Below the pieces are notes generated by a model that saw only the letters and a list, made by a program, of their open reading frames with translations, had not been told where the DNA came from and did not search any database. A DNA stretch of 64,000 nucleotides from Streptomyces sp. Ru72 (GTDB lineage Bacteria > Actinomycetota > Actinomycetes > Streptomycetales > Streptomycetaceae): the NCBI RefSeq assembly GCF_002920635.1, contig NZ_PQSR01000007.1:1-64000 (forward strand), in the 5' to 3' direction. The translations under genes and the position numbers were made by a program. Positions 16,453 to 24,382 of this stretch are shown piece after piece. Every line of letters starts with the position of its first letter. Positions within the stretch are counted from its first letter, which is position 1.

Positions 16453-17508
16453 TCACGGGCGGGCAGGGCCGTTGCCCGCGCCGGAACGGACGATCGCTTC
16501 GGCGATCTCGTCCACGTCTTCCGGCGTCAGCCGCAGGGAACCGGCGCCGGTCCACCCGTCGACCTGCTCGGGCTTGCGTGCGCCGACGATGGCGCCGGTG
16601 ATGCCGGGCCAGGCCAGGGTCCAGGCGATGGCGACCTCGGAGACGGTGGCCGTGTGCCTCTCGGCGACGGGGCGCAGCGCGTCGGCAAGGCGGAGGTTGG
16701 CGTCCAGGCCGGTGGTGAAGTCGTGGTGCGAACGTCGCCAGTCGTCAGCGGGCAGGTTCGCGGCGCGCTGGGGGGTGAACGCCCCGGTGAGCAGGCCGGA
16801 CTGGAGCGGCGAGTACACGATCACCCCGGTGTCGTGGGACCGAGCCCAGGCGATCTCGGGGGCGGCCGAGCGGTTGATGGCGGAGAACGGCGGCTGGATG
16901 ACGTCGACGTGGGCGATCCGCTCGGCGGCCTCGAGTTGATCGGGCGTGTGGTTGGACAGTCCGATCGCGCGGACCTTGCCCTCTGCCTTGAGGTCCGCCA
17001 TGACCTGCCAGTACTCCTCCAGCGGGGTGGCGTCGGGGGAGACGGTGCCGGAGCCGTCGCCCACGAACTCCAGGGATGTGCCGGTGTCCGGCCAGTGCAC
17101 CTGGTAGAGGTCGATGTGATCGATGCCGAGGCGGCGCAGCGAGTCCTCGACCTCGCTGCGCACACTGGCCGGCTTCATGATCCGGCGGGGCGCGGCCTGC
17201 GGGTCGGCCGGGTCCCAGATCAGCCCCACCTTGGTGAAGACGTAGGGGCGTTCGGCCTCGGGCATGCCGGCGATCGCCTTGCCGATCAGTTCCTCGGAGT
17301 GGCCGAGCCCGTACGCGGGCGCGGTGTCGATCCAGTTGACGCCCGAGGTGACCGCGTGGCGGATGGTGGCGATGGACTCCTCGTCGTCGGTGGGGCCCCA
17401 GCCGAAAAGCCACCCGGAGCCCGACACCGCCCAGGAGCCGAAGCCGATGCGGCTGATGTCCATGCCGGTGGTGCCCAGCGGAAGGGTCTGCGGGTCGGTC
17501 GCCTTCAT
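16453..17508 (-). CDS. Aldo/keto reductase
   Basis: A 351-residue NADPH-dependent oxidoreductase with a TIM-barrel AKR fold. The catalytic tetrad is visible: Asp and Tyr in WIDTAPAYGLGHSEE, Lys in VFTKVGLIWD, His in LYQVHWPDTG. The substrate-pocket segment GLSNHTPDQLEAAE and the NADP-binding end (ITGAIVGARKPEQV) are present. ATG 17508 is used, with GGGAG upstream. It probably reduces small aldehydes or ketones. The divergent neighbour is a MmyB-like regulator, and a perfect 17-bp palindrome lies between them, so this gene is the likely target. Confidence 0.88.
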   Translation of the reverse strand: MKATDPQTLPLGTTGMDISRIGFGSWAVSGSGWLFGWGPTDDEESIATIRHAVTSGVNWIDTAPAYGLGHSEELIGKAIAGMPEAERPYVFTKVGLIWDPADPQAAPRRIMKPASVRSEVEDSLRRLGIDHIDLYQVHWPDTGTSLEFVGDGSGTVSPDATPLEEYWQVMADLKAEGKVRAIGLSNHTPDQLEAAERIAHVDVIQPPFSAINRSAAPEIAWARSHDTGVIVYSPLQSGLLTGAFTPQRAANLPADDWRRSHHDFTTGLDANLRLADALRPVAERHTATVSEVAIAWTLAWPGITGAIVGARKPEQVDGWTGAGSLRLTPEDVDEIAEAIVRSGAGNGPARP

Positions 17509-17571
17509 GTCGTGGAACTCCCTGTCGGAGATGCTGCCTCGGACACGGCCGGGGTCGTGGACCGTCGGCCG

Positions 17572-17588
17572 GCCGGAACCGTTCCGGC
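17572..17588. promoter_or_regulatory. Perfect 17-bp palindrome between AKR and MmyB-like regulator genes
   Basis: GCCGGAACCGTTCCGGC is a perfect palindrome around a central C, 64 bp upstream of the AKR start and 115 bp upstream of the regulator start. It is a candidate operator for the divergent regulator. Confidence 0.5.
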
Positions 17589-17702
17589 ACGCTTCACTGT
17601 CGTCGCATCCGAAGGCCCCACCCAGGGCCGGGGCGTGCCTGGGCACGGCATGACCAGGAATCACGGTGGCAGCAGCGGGAAGCGGGTGCCGATACTGGCC
17701 GC

Positions 17703-18572
17703 ATGGCACTGGACAGACGCAGGGAGCTCGGAGAGTTCCTCCGCTCCCGCAGGGCGCGGCTGCGACCCGGGGAACTCGGCTTACCGGACTACGGGGGCCG
17801 TCGCCGCGTGCCCGGACTGCGCCGCGAGGAACTCGCCCGGCTGGCCGGCGTGAGCGTGGACCACTATGTGCGGCTGGAGCAGGGCCGAACCCTGCATTTC
17901 TCCCAGGAGGTGCTGGACGCGGTGGCCCGCGCCCTGCGTCTGGACATCGTGGAACGCGAGCACCTGTACCGCCTGGCACGCCCCTGGCCCCGGCCGGAGG
18001 CTGAACACGGGGACGGAACGCCCCGGACGCAGCAGGTGCGTCCGGGACTGCGCCGGCTGCTGGAGTCGACCGCCGAGGTCCCGGCCTACGTCGTCGGCCG
18101 CAACACCGACGTGCTGGCTTGGAACCCGCTGGCGGCGGCGCTGATCACCGACTTCGGCGCCCTCCCCCCGCACCAGCGCAACCTTGCCCGTCTCGTGGTC
18201 CTGGACGAGGGAATGCGCCATCTGTACGCCGACTGGCACGGCAAGGTCGGTGACGTGGCCGCCTACCTCCGCCTCGACGCCGCGCGCCGCCCCGACGATC
18301 CGCGGACCGCGGAGCTGCTGGACGAGTTGCGCGCGGCGAGCGCGGTGTTCCGTGAGGCATGGTCCAAGCACCGGCTCCAGGACAAGACGCACGGGCGTTA
18401 TGTCTACCGCCACCCCGTTGTGGGCGAGCTGGACCTCGGCTTCGAGACTCTGCGCCTGCCCGACGACCCGGACCAGGCGCTGATCGCCCACACGGTGGAG
18501 GAGGGTTCGCCCTCGCAGACGGCACTGCGCCTGCTGGCCGCCTGGGCCGGCCAGACGGTGCCGACGGGCTGA
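17703..18572 (+). CDS. XRE-family regulator with MmyB-like ligand-binding domain
   Basis: The 289-residue protein has an N-terminal helix-turn-helix (PGLRREELARLAGVSVDHYVRLEQGR) and a C-terminal PAS-like MmyB domain starting at VPAYVVGRNTDVLAWNPLA. MmyB-type regulators are common next to oxidoreductases in Streptomyces and bind small, often fatty, ligands. It is divergent from the aldo/keto reductase gene, which it probably controls through the palindrome in the shared 194-bp gap. It runs toward the DUF4232 lipoprotein gene. Confidence 0.85.
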   Translation: MALDRRRELGEFLRSRRARLRPGELGLPDYGGRRRVPGLRREELARLAGVSVDHYVRLEQGRTLHFSQEVLDAVARALRLDIVEREHLYRLARPWPRPEAEHGDGTPRTQQVRPGLRRLLESTAEVPAYVVGRNTDVLAWNPLAAALITDFGALPPHQRNLARLVVLDEGMRHLYADWHGKVGDVAAYLRLDAARRPDDPRTAELLDELRAASAVFREAWSKHRLQDKTHGRYVYRHPVVGELDLGFETLRLPDDPDQALIAHTVEEGSPSQTALRLLAAWAGQTVPTG

Positions 18573-18593
18573 AGGGCGTCTTTCCCGCCGGGC

Positions 18594-19181
18594 TCAGGAC
18601 GTCAGCGCCGCCTTCCGGTTCGGCAGCCAGCAGGTGACGCGCAGTGTGTCGTCGATGTACACGCCCTTGGGCGGGAGTGCGGGGTGGGCGGCCGGGCCGG
18701 TGGGGAGGGTGATCGTGAGGGACGTGACGGTGCGGCCGTGACCGCCCGTGCCGTCCGCCGCCGAGAGCAGCACGCCCGCGTAGGCGGACCCTCCGGGGGA
18801 GAGGGTGATCCGGGACCCGCGGGGCTTCGGCTCCCGGGCCGGCGGCGCGAGGGAGCCGGACTCGCCGAAGCGGGCCTTCGGGTAGCCGTTGAGGGAGCAG
18901 TTGACGGCGCCCGTGTTCGTCACCGTCAGCAGCAGGTGGTTCACCGGCTCGCCCACTCGCGTCGCCGTCGTCCGCATGTGTGTGCCCGAGCAGGGAACCG
19001 CCCTGTCCGGACGGCCGGTGTCCCGGGCGGTCGCACCGGGCAGCGAGGAGGGGCCCTCGTCCCGTATGCCCTCGCCGTTCTCGCAGGCCGACAGCGCGAG
19101 CGCGGCGAGCGCGACGGTGACGGCGGCGAGCAGCCGGGGGCGGACGGTACCGGTGGGACGGGCGGTACGGGCAAAGGACAT
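18594..19181 (-). CDS. DUF4232 lipoprotein
   Basis: A 195-residue exported protein. The N-terminus has basic residues, a hydrophobic stretch and a lipobox (ALSAC, cysteine near residue 33), so it should be lipid-anchored outside the membrane. The remainder matches the DUF4232 beta-sandwich pattern (NHLLLTVTNTGAVNCSLNGYP and GGSAYAGVLLSAADG). Function is unknown. ATG 19181 fits the signal peptide; the upstream frame is not signal-like. It is convergent with the MmyB-like regulator gene. Confidence 0.8.
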   Translation of the reverse strand: MSFARTARPTGTVRPRLLAAVTVALAALALSACENGEGIRDEGPSSLPGATARDTGRPDRAVPCSGTHMRTTATRVGEPVNHLLLTVTNTGAVNCSLNGYPKARFGESGSLAPPAREPKPRGSRITLSPGGSAYAGVLLSAADGTGGHGRTVTSLTITLPTGPAAHPALPPKGVYIDDTLRVTCWLPNRKAALTS

Positions 19182-19540
19182 GGTCGGGGCCCTTCGGACG
19201 TGCGAGTCGGGGGGTGACACCTCCGCTCGACCGGTCGGCGGGAGCGGAGGCCTCGACGGCCCAGCTTGACCGGTGGTTCGCCAGCCCGCCACAGTCGCCG
19301 CCCAATTCGGGACGCCGGGCCGATGGAACGCTTCCCGACCTGCGCAAACGCCGTCCCTTGGGAGGGGAATCCGGGACGGCGGGCCGCGGCCGGAAACGGA
19401 TCGGGCACTTCCAACTGGCCTCGGCGGTTAAGTTGTTGACCGATCACATCGGTCGCCTGACGGACGGCCAGGAGAACGGGCGACCGATCGATCGACCGAT
19501 GGAACGACCGACTCCTTACGCCGACCACCAGGGAGACGCC
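19182..19540. other. Intergenic region with a cluster of GACCGAT repeats
   Basis: A 359-bp gap between divergent genes with no coding potential I trust. Its notable content is the operator-like cluster at 19438-19512; the part from 19182 to 19430 shows nothing specific. Confidence 0.6.
19438..19512 (+). promoter_or_regulatory. Five-copy GACCGAT operator-like cluster upstream of the DUF574 methyltransferase
   Basis: GACCGAT occurs at 19438-19444 and inverted at 19448-19454, forming GACCGATcacATCGGTC. It recurs as direct repeats at 19482-19488, 19494-19500 and (as GACCGAC) 19506-19512, spaced exactly 12 bases apart. The first copy overlaps a TTGACC -35-like hexamer at 19436. The last ends 28 bp before the methyltransferase start. 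Confidence 0.55.
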
Positions 19541-20446
19541 ATGTCCGACGAAGCCCTCAGCCACGACCCGGCCGAGCTTCGCAAGCGGATCGACACCACC
19601 AAGGCCCATCCGGCCCGCGTCTACGACGTCTTCCTCGGCGGCAAGGACAACTACCCGGTGGACCGCGCGGCAGCCGCCGCGGCGCTCGCCGCCAACCCGC
19701 GCGGCTACCTCGACGTCCGGCACAACCGCGACTTCCTGCGCCGCGCGGTGAACCGGCTGGCGAAGGAGCACGGCATCCGGCAGTTCCTCGACATCGGCAC
19801 CGGCCTGCCGACCGCCGAGAACGTCCACCAGATCGCCCAGCGCGTCAACCCCGACTCCAGGGTCGTCTACGTAGACAACGACCCGGTCGTCCTCGCGCAC
19901 GCCCGCGCCCTGCTCACCAGTGGAGCCGAGGGTCGCACGGACTACATAGACGCCGACCTCAAGAGTCCCGACCGGATTCTCGAACAGGCCGCGAAGACCC
20001 TCGACCTCGACCAGCCGGTCGCCCTCGTGCTCGTGGCGATCCTGCACTTCGTCGAGGACGAGCAGGCGTACCCGATCGTGCGCGGGCTGATGGAGGCGCT
20101 GCCCTCCGGGAGCCGGCTGGTGCTCACCCACCTCACCGAGGACCTCAACCCGGAGAGCATCCGCGCCGTCCAGCGCACCTACACCGAGCGCGGTTTCACC
20201 TTCGTGCTGCGCTCCAAGGACGAGGTCGCCCGGTTCTTCACCGACACCCCGGGCGTCACGCTGGACGAGCCCGGCGTCGTCCCGGTCCACCACTGGCACC
20301 AGGACGGCGCGGCACCCGTCCCCGAGGCCGTGGACCCCGCCTACCTCGCCACCCTCGACGACATCGACAAGGTCCGTTACCGCGACATCAACGACGTCAC
20401 GGACGCCGACATCAACGTGTACGGCGCCACTGGCGGGAAGGCCTGA
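19541..20446 (+). CDS. DUF574-family SAM-dependent methyltransferase-like protein
   Basis: A 301-residue protein of the actinobacterial DUF574 family. The signature ARVYDVFLGGKDNYPVDR and the SAM-binding core FLDIGTGLPTAENVHQIA ... VVYVDNDPVVLAHA are intact. Streptomycetes carry many paralogues whose substrates are largely unknown. ATG 19541 has AGGGAG at 19530-19535. The promoter region carries a cluster of GACCGAT repeats, which suggests tight regulation. Its stop codon lies inside a hairpin shared with the convergent phosphotransferase gene. Confidence 0.85.
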   Translation: MSDEALSHDPAELRKRIDTTKAHPARVYDVFLGGKDNYPVDRAAAAAALAANPRGYLDVRHNRDFLRRAVNRLAKEHGIRQFLDIGTGLPTAENVHQIAQRVNPDSRVVYVDNDPVVLAHARALLTSGAEGRTDYIDADLKSPDRILEQAAKTLDLDQPVALVLVAILHFVEDEQAYPIVRGLMEALPSGSRLVLTHLTEDLNPESIRAVQRTYTERGFTFVLRSKDEVARFFTDTPGVTLDEPGVVPVHHWHQDGAAPVPEAVDPAYLATLDDIDKVRYRDINDVTDADINVYGATGGKA

Positions 20447-20471
20447 CGCCGGGGGTGTTCCCCGGTGTCAG
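20443..20471. terminator. Bidirectional terminator built from two convergent stop codons
   Basis: CTGACGCCGGGG (20443-20454) pairs with CCCCGGTGTCAG (20460-20471) with one mismatch. The arms contain the TGA of the methyltransferase and, inverted, the TGA of the phosphotransferase. Confidence 0.75.
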
Positions 20472-21409
20472 CCGTCCGTGCCGAACCACAGCTCGGCGAG
20501 TGCGTCGAAGCGTGGTTCGGCCGGGTGCGGCAGCTCGTGGAGGTAGAAGGGCAGATCGCTGAAGACGTGCAGCAGCGCGTACGCCATCAGTTGGTCCGGG
20601 TCGTGCGGGGCGCGCCCGTAGGCCTCGTAGAAACGGCGGAGCTGGCGCGGGTCGGCGCGGGTGATGAACAGGCCGACGCTGACGAAGTCGTACGCCGGGT
20701 CACCGATCATCGCCGGCTCGAAGTCGAACATGCCCGTCAGTACGCGCCCGCCGCGCATGTCGATGGTCAGGTGCTCGCTCATGAACTCGGTGTGCAGCAG
20801 CACGCGTTCGGTGGACACGGGCAGCGGCACGGAGTCCAGGAAGTCGGGGATCCGGCTCAGCCAGGGCTCGGTCACCCCGGAGCGACGGTGCCACTCGACC
20901 GCCCCGGCGCGCTGGCTGCGCAGGAACGCCGTCCAGTCCGGCGGCCCGACGATGTCCGTCAGCGGGTTCCAGAACATCGCGTGCAGCGACGCCAGGGCCT
21001 CGGCCGACTCCGTGACGATACGGTCCTGTTCCGCCGCGGTCAGCCGGTGCCAGACGTCGTTGAGGGTCCAGCCCGGCAGCCGGGACATCAGCACCCACCG
21101 CCAGCCGTTCACGAACTCCTCGGTGCCGATCAAGCGCGGGGTGGGAAGCTTGAGTTGTCCCCACAGGTGGTGCAACACCCGCGCCTCGCGCACGGCTTCC
21201 CGTGCCTCGGACCGCGGATACAGTTTCAGCACCAGGTCGCCCCCGACGGCGTACACGGGCAGGGTGCCGTCCGGGAAGCGGCGCACCGCGAGTCCGACAA
21301 GGCCCATCTGGTCGAGCAGATGCAGCACGGCCGGGCGTAACACCCCCTCGTCCGAGACCATGGCTTTCAACTCGTCGTTCGTGTCCACGCTCGGCAGCAT
21401 GCGCCGCAT
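20468..21409 (-). CDS. Aminoglycoside phosphotransferase-like kinase with altered catalytic loop
   Basis: A 313-residue protein with the APH/choline-kinase fold. The nucleotide lobe contains VLKLYPRSEAREAVREARVL. The catalytic loop reads LLHTEFMSEHL, with His-Thr-Glu in place of the usual His-Gly-Asp and His in place of the metal-binding Asn. The DxD-like segment is FDFEPAMIGDPAYD. The same HTE/EH pattern occurs in some Streptomyces kinases, so it may be active; the substrate is unknown and resistance is not implied. ATG 21409 is the first of two closely spaced starts (21400 is the other), without a clear ribosome site. A CGGACC/GGTCCG palindrome lies at 21421-21434 just upstream. Confidence 0.7.
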   Translation of the reverse strand: MRRMLPSVDTNDELKAMVSDEGVLRPAVLHLLDQMGLVGLAVRRFPDGTLPVYAVGGDLVLKLYPRSEAREAVREARVLHHLWGQLKLPTPRLIGTEEFVNGWRWVLMSRLPGWTLNDVWHRLTAAEQDRIVTESAEALASLHAMFWNPLTDIVGPPDWTAFLRSQRAGAVEWHRRSGVTEPWLSRIPDFLDSVPLPVSTERVLLHTEFMSEHLTIDMRGGRVLTGMFDFEPAMIGDPAYDFVSVGLFITRADPRQLRRFYEAYGRAPHDPDQLMAYALLHVFSDLPFYLHELPHPAEPRFDALAELWFGTDG

Positions 21410-21562
21410 GCTAGGGCCCACGGACCGTGGTCCGCATGGCGAAACGAGACTGTTGTATGGGGCAGCGATATCCCTAAGGTGCATGAACGAGGTGTTTTCG
21501 AGTGGTGTTCCCTATGACGCATTACGTCTGATGAACGCCTGTACACATGAGGAGCCGCCCCC

Positions 21563-22768
21563 GTGACCTCCAGCGACAGCACGCCCAGCGATCCGCCCCA
21601 GCCCGCGTTCGCCGCCCGGGTCGCCTCGGTCGGCGGTTCCCCCGTTCGGGACATCCTCGCCGTCACCGCGCGTCCCGAAGTCGTCAACTTCGCGGGCGGC
21701 CTTCCCGCCCCCGGGCTCTTCGACAGCGAGGGCGTCGCCGCCGCCTTCCACGCCGTGCTGACCAAGGCCCCACAGCGGGCACTCCAGTACTCCACCACCG
21801 AGGGCGAACCCGCCCTGCGGTCCGCGCTCGCCGACCGCACCACCGAGCGCGGCCTCGCCACCGGCGCCGACGACCTGCTCGTCACCACCGGCTCCCAGCA
21901 GGCCCTCTCCCTGCTCGCGACCGCCCTGCTGGAGCCCGGCGACACGGTTCTCGTCGAGAACCCCTGCTACCTCGCGGCCCTTCAGGCCTTCGGCTTCGCG
22001 GGTGCCGGGGTCGTCGCCGTCCCCTGCGACGAGGACGGTATCGACCCCGACGCGCTGGAGGAACTGGTGGTGCGGGAGCGCCCCAAGCTGCTCTACACCG
22101 TCCCCACCTTCCAGAACCCCACCGGCCGCACCCTGCCCGCCGACCGCCGCGCCGCGATCGCCGCCGTCGCCGCCCGGCACGGTGTGTGGATCGTCGAGGA
22201 CGACCCCTACGGGGAGCTCCGCTTCGAGGGCGAGCGGGTGCCGTGGATCGCCTCGTACGAGGACGCCCACGACCGCGCGGTGCTCCTCGGCTCGTTCTCC
22301 AAGGTGATGGCCCCCGGGCTGCGCCTGGGCTGGCTGCGGGCGCCGGCGGCGCTGCGGCGGGCCTGCACGATCGCCAAGCAGGCCGCGGACCTGCACACCC
22401 CGACCGTCAACCAGCTCGCCGCCGCGCGGTACCTGGCGGACCGCGATCTCGACGCACACGTCGCCCGGGTCGCCGCCGCGTACCGCGAACGCCGCGACGC
22501 GATGCTCACCGGCCTCGCGGACGCCCTGCCCGAGGGCTCCGTCTGGAACCGCCCCGAAGGCGGCATGTTCCTCTGGGCGCGGCTGCCCGAGGGCTACGAC
22601 ACCACGGAGCTGCTGCCGCGGGTGGTGGAGCAGGACGTGGCGTACGTCCCGGGCGCGCCGTTCTACGCCGACACGCCGGACCGGTCGACCCTGCGGCTGT
22701 GCTTCGTCACGCACACACCGGGGGAGATCGAGGAGGGGTTGCGCAGGCTGGGGAAGGGGCTGAGCTGA
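21563..22768 (+). CDS. PLP-dependent class I/II aminotransferase (2-aminoadipate/aromatic aminotransferase-like)
   Basis: A 401-residue fold-type I aminotransferase. Visible features are VNFAGGLPAPGLFD at the N-terminus, QYSTTEGEPALRSALA, the TTGSQQALSLLATALLEPGD cofactor segment, PTFQNPTGRTL, VEDDPYGELRF with the PLP-ring Asp, and the Schiff-base lysine in GSFSKVMAPGLRLGW. The sequence is of the standalone MocR-like/LysN type without a GntR domain. It should exchange amino groups between an amino acid and a 2-oxo acid; the substrate is not determined. GTG 21563 follows a GGAG. It is divergent from the phosphotransferase gene and convergent with the DUF397 gene. Confidence 0.85.
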   Translation: MTSSDSTPSDPPQPAFAARVASVGGSPVRDILAVTARPEVVNFAGGLPAPGLFDSEGVAAAFHAVLTKAPQRALQYSTTEGEPALRSALADRTTERGLATGADDLLVTTGSQQALSLLATALLEPGDTVLVENPCYLAALQAFGFAGAGVVAVPCDEDGIDPDALEELVVRERPKLLYTVPTFQNPTGRTLPADRRAAIAAVAARHGVWIVEDDPYGELRFEGERVPWIASYEDAHDRAVLLGSFSKVMAPGLRLGWLRAPAALRRACTIAKQAADLHTPTVNQLAAARYLADRDLDAHVARVAAAYRERRDAMLTGLADALPEGSVWNRPEGGMFLWARLPEGYDTTELLPRVVEQDVAYVPGAPFYADTPDRSTLRLCFVTHTPGEIEEGLRRLGKGLS

Positions 22769-22775
22769 GGGTCGC

Positions 22776-22973
22776 CTAGCGCGTCGCGTAGGTGGTGAAG
22801 GCGGTCCAGGTGGCGGGGGTCACCTGGAGGGTGGGGCCGGCGGGGTTCTTGGAGTCGCGGATGTGGACCGCCGCGTTGTCGGTGGACTGGGGGGTGGTGA
22901 AGGCGACTTCGAGGCATTCGCCGCCCTCGCTGCCGCTGTAGCTCGACTTGAACCACTGAAGTGCCGTGTTCAT
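22776..22973 (-). CDS. DUF397 protein
   Basis: A 65-residue protein with the DUF397 hallmark W-x-KSSYS at the start (WFKSSYSGSEGGECLEV) and VHIRDSKNPAGP in the middle. Small DUF397 proteins are paired with WhiJ-like XRE regulators across Streptomyces and are thought to modulate them. Its ATG overlaps the stop of the upstream XRE gene by four bases (ATGA), so the two are translationally coupled. Confidence 0.9.
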   Translation of the reverse strand: MNTALQWFKSSYSGSEGGECLEVAFTTPQSTDNAAVHIRDSKNPAGPTLQVTPATWTAFTTYATR

Positions 22974-23797
22974 TGGTCTCCTAGCAGACGGTCCAGCAGG
23001 CCCTTTGACTCCTGGGGGGTCAGAGCCTGTGCTCGCAGCATCGCATACTTGCGCGACAGGATGGACACCTCGTCCGGATCGGAAACCCACTGGCTGCCCC
23101 GCTGACCTTCGATATAGGCCAAGTGCTGGTGGTCTGGCGTTTCCAGAAGCACGAACGGGCCGTCGAGACCGGCGTGAGACGGGCTTGCCAGTGGCAGAAA
23201 CTGCACGGACAAGCCAGGAAGTTCGGCGCTTTCGCGCAGGCGGCGTAACTGCTCGACGCGCACCTTCGGGCCACCGACCTCCAGGTGAAGGACGGGCTCC
23301 CATACGACGAAGCTCACCGTCGGCGGGACCTTGCGGTGCAGGATGTCCTGGCGGCCCATGCGGGCGGCGGCCCTGGTCTCGACCTCGTCCTCGTTGTAGG
23401 CCGGAACGCGCTCGCGCAGTACGGCACGGGCGTACTCCTCGGTCTGGAGGAGGCCGGGCAGAACCTGGTTGGCGTACAGGGAGAGCGCAATGGCCTCCCG
23501 CTCATGTTCGACGTACAACTCGGCCCACATCGGGAACTGGTCGATCTCGGGAAGGTTGGCCACCCCTGCGGTCAATAACCCCTTGGTTTCAAGGAGTTCG
23601 TCCAGCACCTCCGCCAGATCCGGCTTCAACGGCCGTCGCCCCTGCTCGATGGACGCGATCGTCTCCTCGTCGACCATCAGTTCCCTGGCCAGGGACCCTT
23701 GGGTGTGGCCCGCCGCACGGCGGGCCGTGCCGAGCTGGACGCCCAGCATCTTCATGGCCGAGACGTTCTTCTTCCGTGGAGGCTTCCTGGAGGTCAT
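22970..23797 (-). CDS. WhiJ-type XRE regulator with DUF5753 domain
   Basis: A 275-residue protein with an N-terminal helix-turn-helix (LGTARRAAGHTQGSLARELM ... ETIASIEQGRR) and a C-terminal DUF5753 domain (ALSLYANQVLPGLLQTEEYA, VRVEQLRRLRESAELPGL, FVLLETPDHQHLAYIEGQ). This is the WhiJ class, which with a DUF397 partner represses development or secondary-metabolism genes in several streptomycetes. The gene overlaps the DUF397 gene and is divergent from the HATPase gene. A perfect 10-bp-arm inverted repeat in the shared gap is a likely binding site. Confidence 0.9.
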   Translation of the reverse strand: MTSRKPPRKKNVSAMKMLGVQLGTARRAAGHTQGSLARELMVDEETIASIEQGRRPLKPDLAEVLDELLETKGLLTAGVANLPEIDQFPMWAELYVEHEREAIALSLYANQVLPGLLQTEEYARAVLRERVPAYNEDEVETRAAARMGRQDILHRKVPPTVSFVVWEPVLHLEVGGPKVRVEQLRRLRESAELPGLSVQFLPLASPSHAGLDGPFVLLETPDHQHLAYIEGQRGSQWVSDPDEVSILSRKYAMLRAQALTPQESKGLLDRLLGDQ

Positions 23798-23840
23798 GCT
23801 GGTCCAACTCCCCCTGCGTGCCCGTTCGCGACCCCGAAGG

Positions 23841-23867
23841 AACCCGTACGAAAAATCCGTACGGGTT
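23841..23867. promoter_or_regulatory. Perfect inverted repeat between the WhiJ-like and HATPase genes
   Basis: AACCCGTACG and CGTACGGGTT are perfect 10-base arms around AAAAATC. The site is 44 bp from both divergent starts, so one bound regulator could control both directions. Confidence 0.6.
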
Positions 23868-23910
23868 CACCGAGTGATCCACGGTAGTGACTCTCCGCAA
23901 CACTCGTCCC

Positions 23911-24327
23911 GTGAACGAGATGATCCGACTCCCGCCCCTGCGCGAGAGGTTCTTCCGACGGGAGCGCCGATCGGTCCCGGCGGCACGGCAGTTCGCGTAC
24001 GAGGTCCTGGCCGGTTGGGGGCTCGCGCAGGCCGGGCGAAGTGACGACGTGCTGTTGTGTGTGAGCGAGCTGGCGACGAACGCGCTGGTGCACGGCGTGC
24101 CGCCGGGCCGTTGCTTCCGGGTCTTCCTGCGGTACGACGGCGCGGTGCTGCGGGTGGAGGTGCACGACAGCGGTCCCGGCGAGCCCCGCATCCCGCTGGA
24201 GACGGACGAGGGCGGGCGGGGGCTGCTCCTGGTGGCGGCGCTCTCGGACAAGTGGGGAGTGGGGGAGCGGGACCCCGGCAAGGTGGTGTGGTGCGAATTT
24301 CTGCCGCCGCTGTGGCCAGGCGGTTGA
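23911..24327 (+). CDS. HATPase-domain anti-sigma/regulatory kinase-like protein (AbaA/RsbW type)
   Basis: A ~138-residue single-domain ATPase of the RsbW/SpoIIAB-like group. The N box is CVSELATNALVHGV, followed by VHDSGPGEP and the GGRGLLLVAALSDKWGV lid/G2 segment. Such proteins sit with WhiJ/DUF397 pairs and are presumed to act on regulatory partners by ATP-dependent binding or phosphorylation. The start is uncertain: GTG 23911 is used, ATG 23920 or GTG 23887 are possible. No strong ribosome site is seen, so the transcript may be leaderless. Confidence 0.8.
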   Translation: MNEMIRLPPLRERFFRRERRSVPAARQFAYEVLAGWGLAQAGRSDDVLLCVSELATNALVHGVPPGRCFRVFLRYDGAVLRVEVHDSGPGEPRIPLETDEGGRGLLLVAALSDKWGVGERDPGKVVWCEFLPPLWPGG

Positions 24328-24336
24328 ACCCGCCGG

Positions 24337-24363
24337 TGCGACACATCTCCCAGATGTGTCGCA
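24337..24363. terminator. Bidirectional terminator between HATPase and XRE-DUF2690 genes
   Basis: TGCGACACATCT and AGATGTGTCGCA are perfect 12-base arms around CCC, between two convergent stop codons. Confidence 0.85.
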
Positions 24364-24382
24364 GTTCCGCAGGCACACCACC

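Noticed and set aside
20468..21409. Antibiotic-resistance gene
   Set aside because: The protein has the APH fold but an altered catalytic loop and no link to a biosynthetic cluster; fold alone does not support a resistance call.
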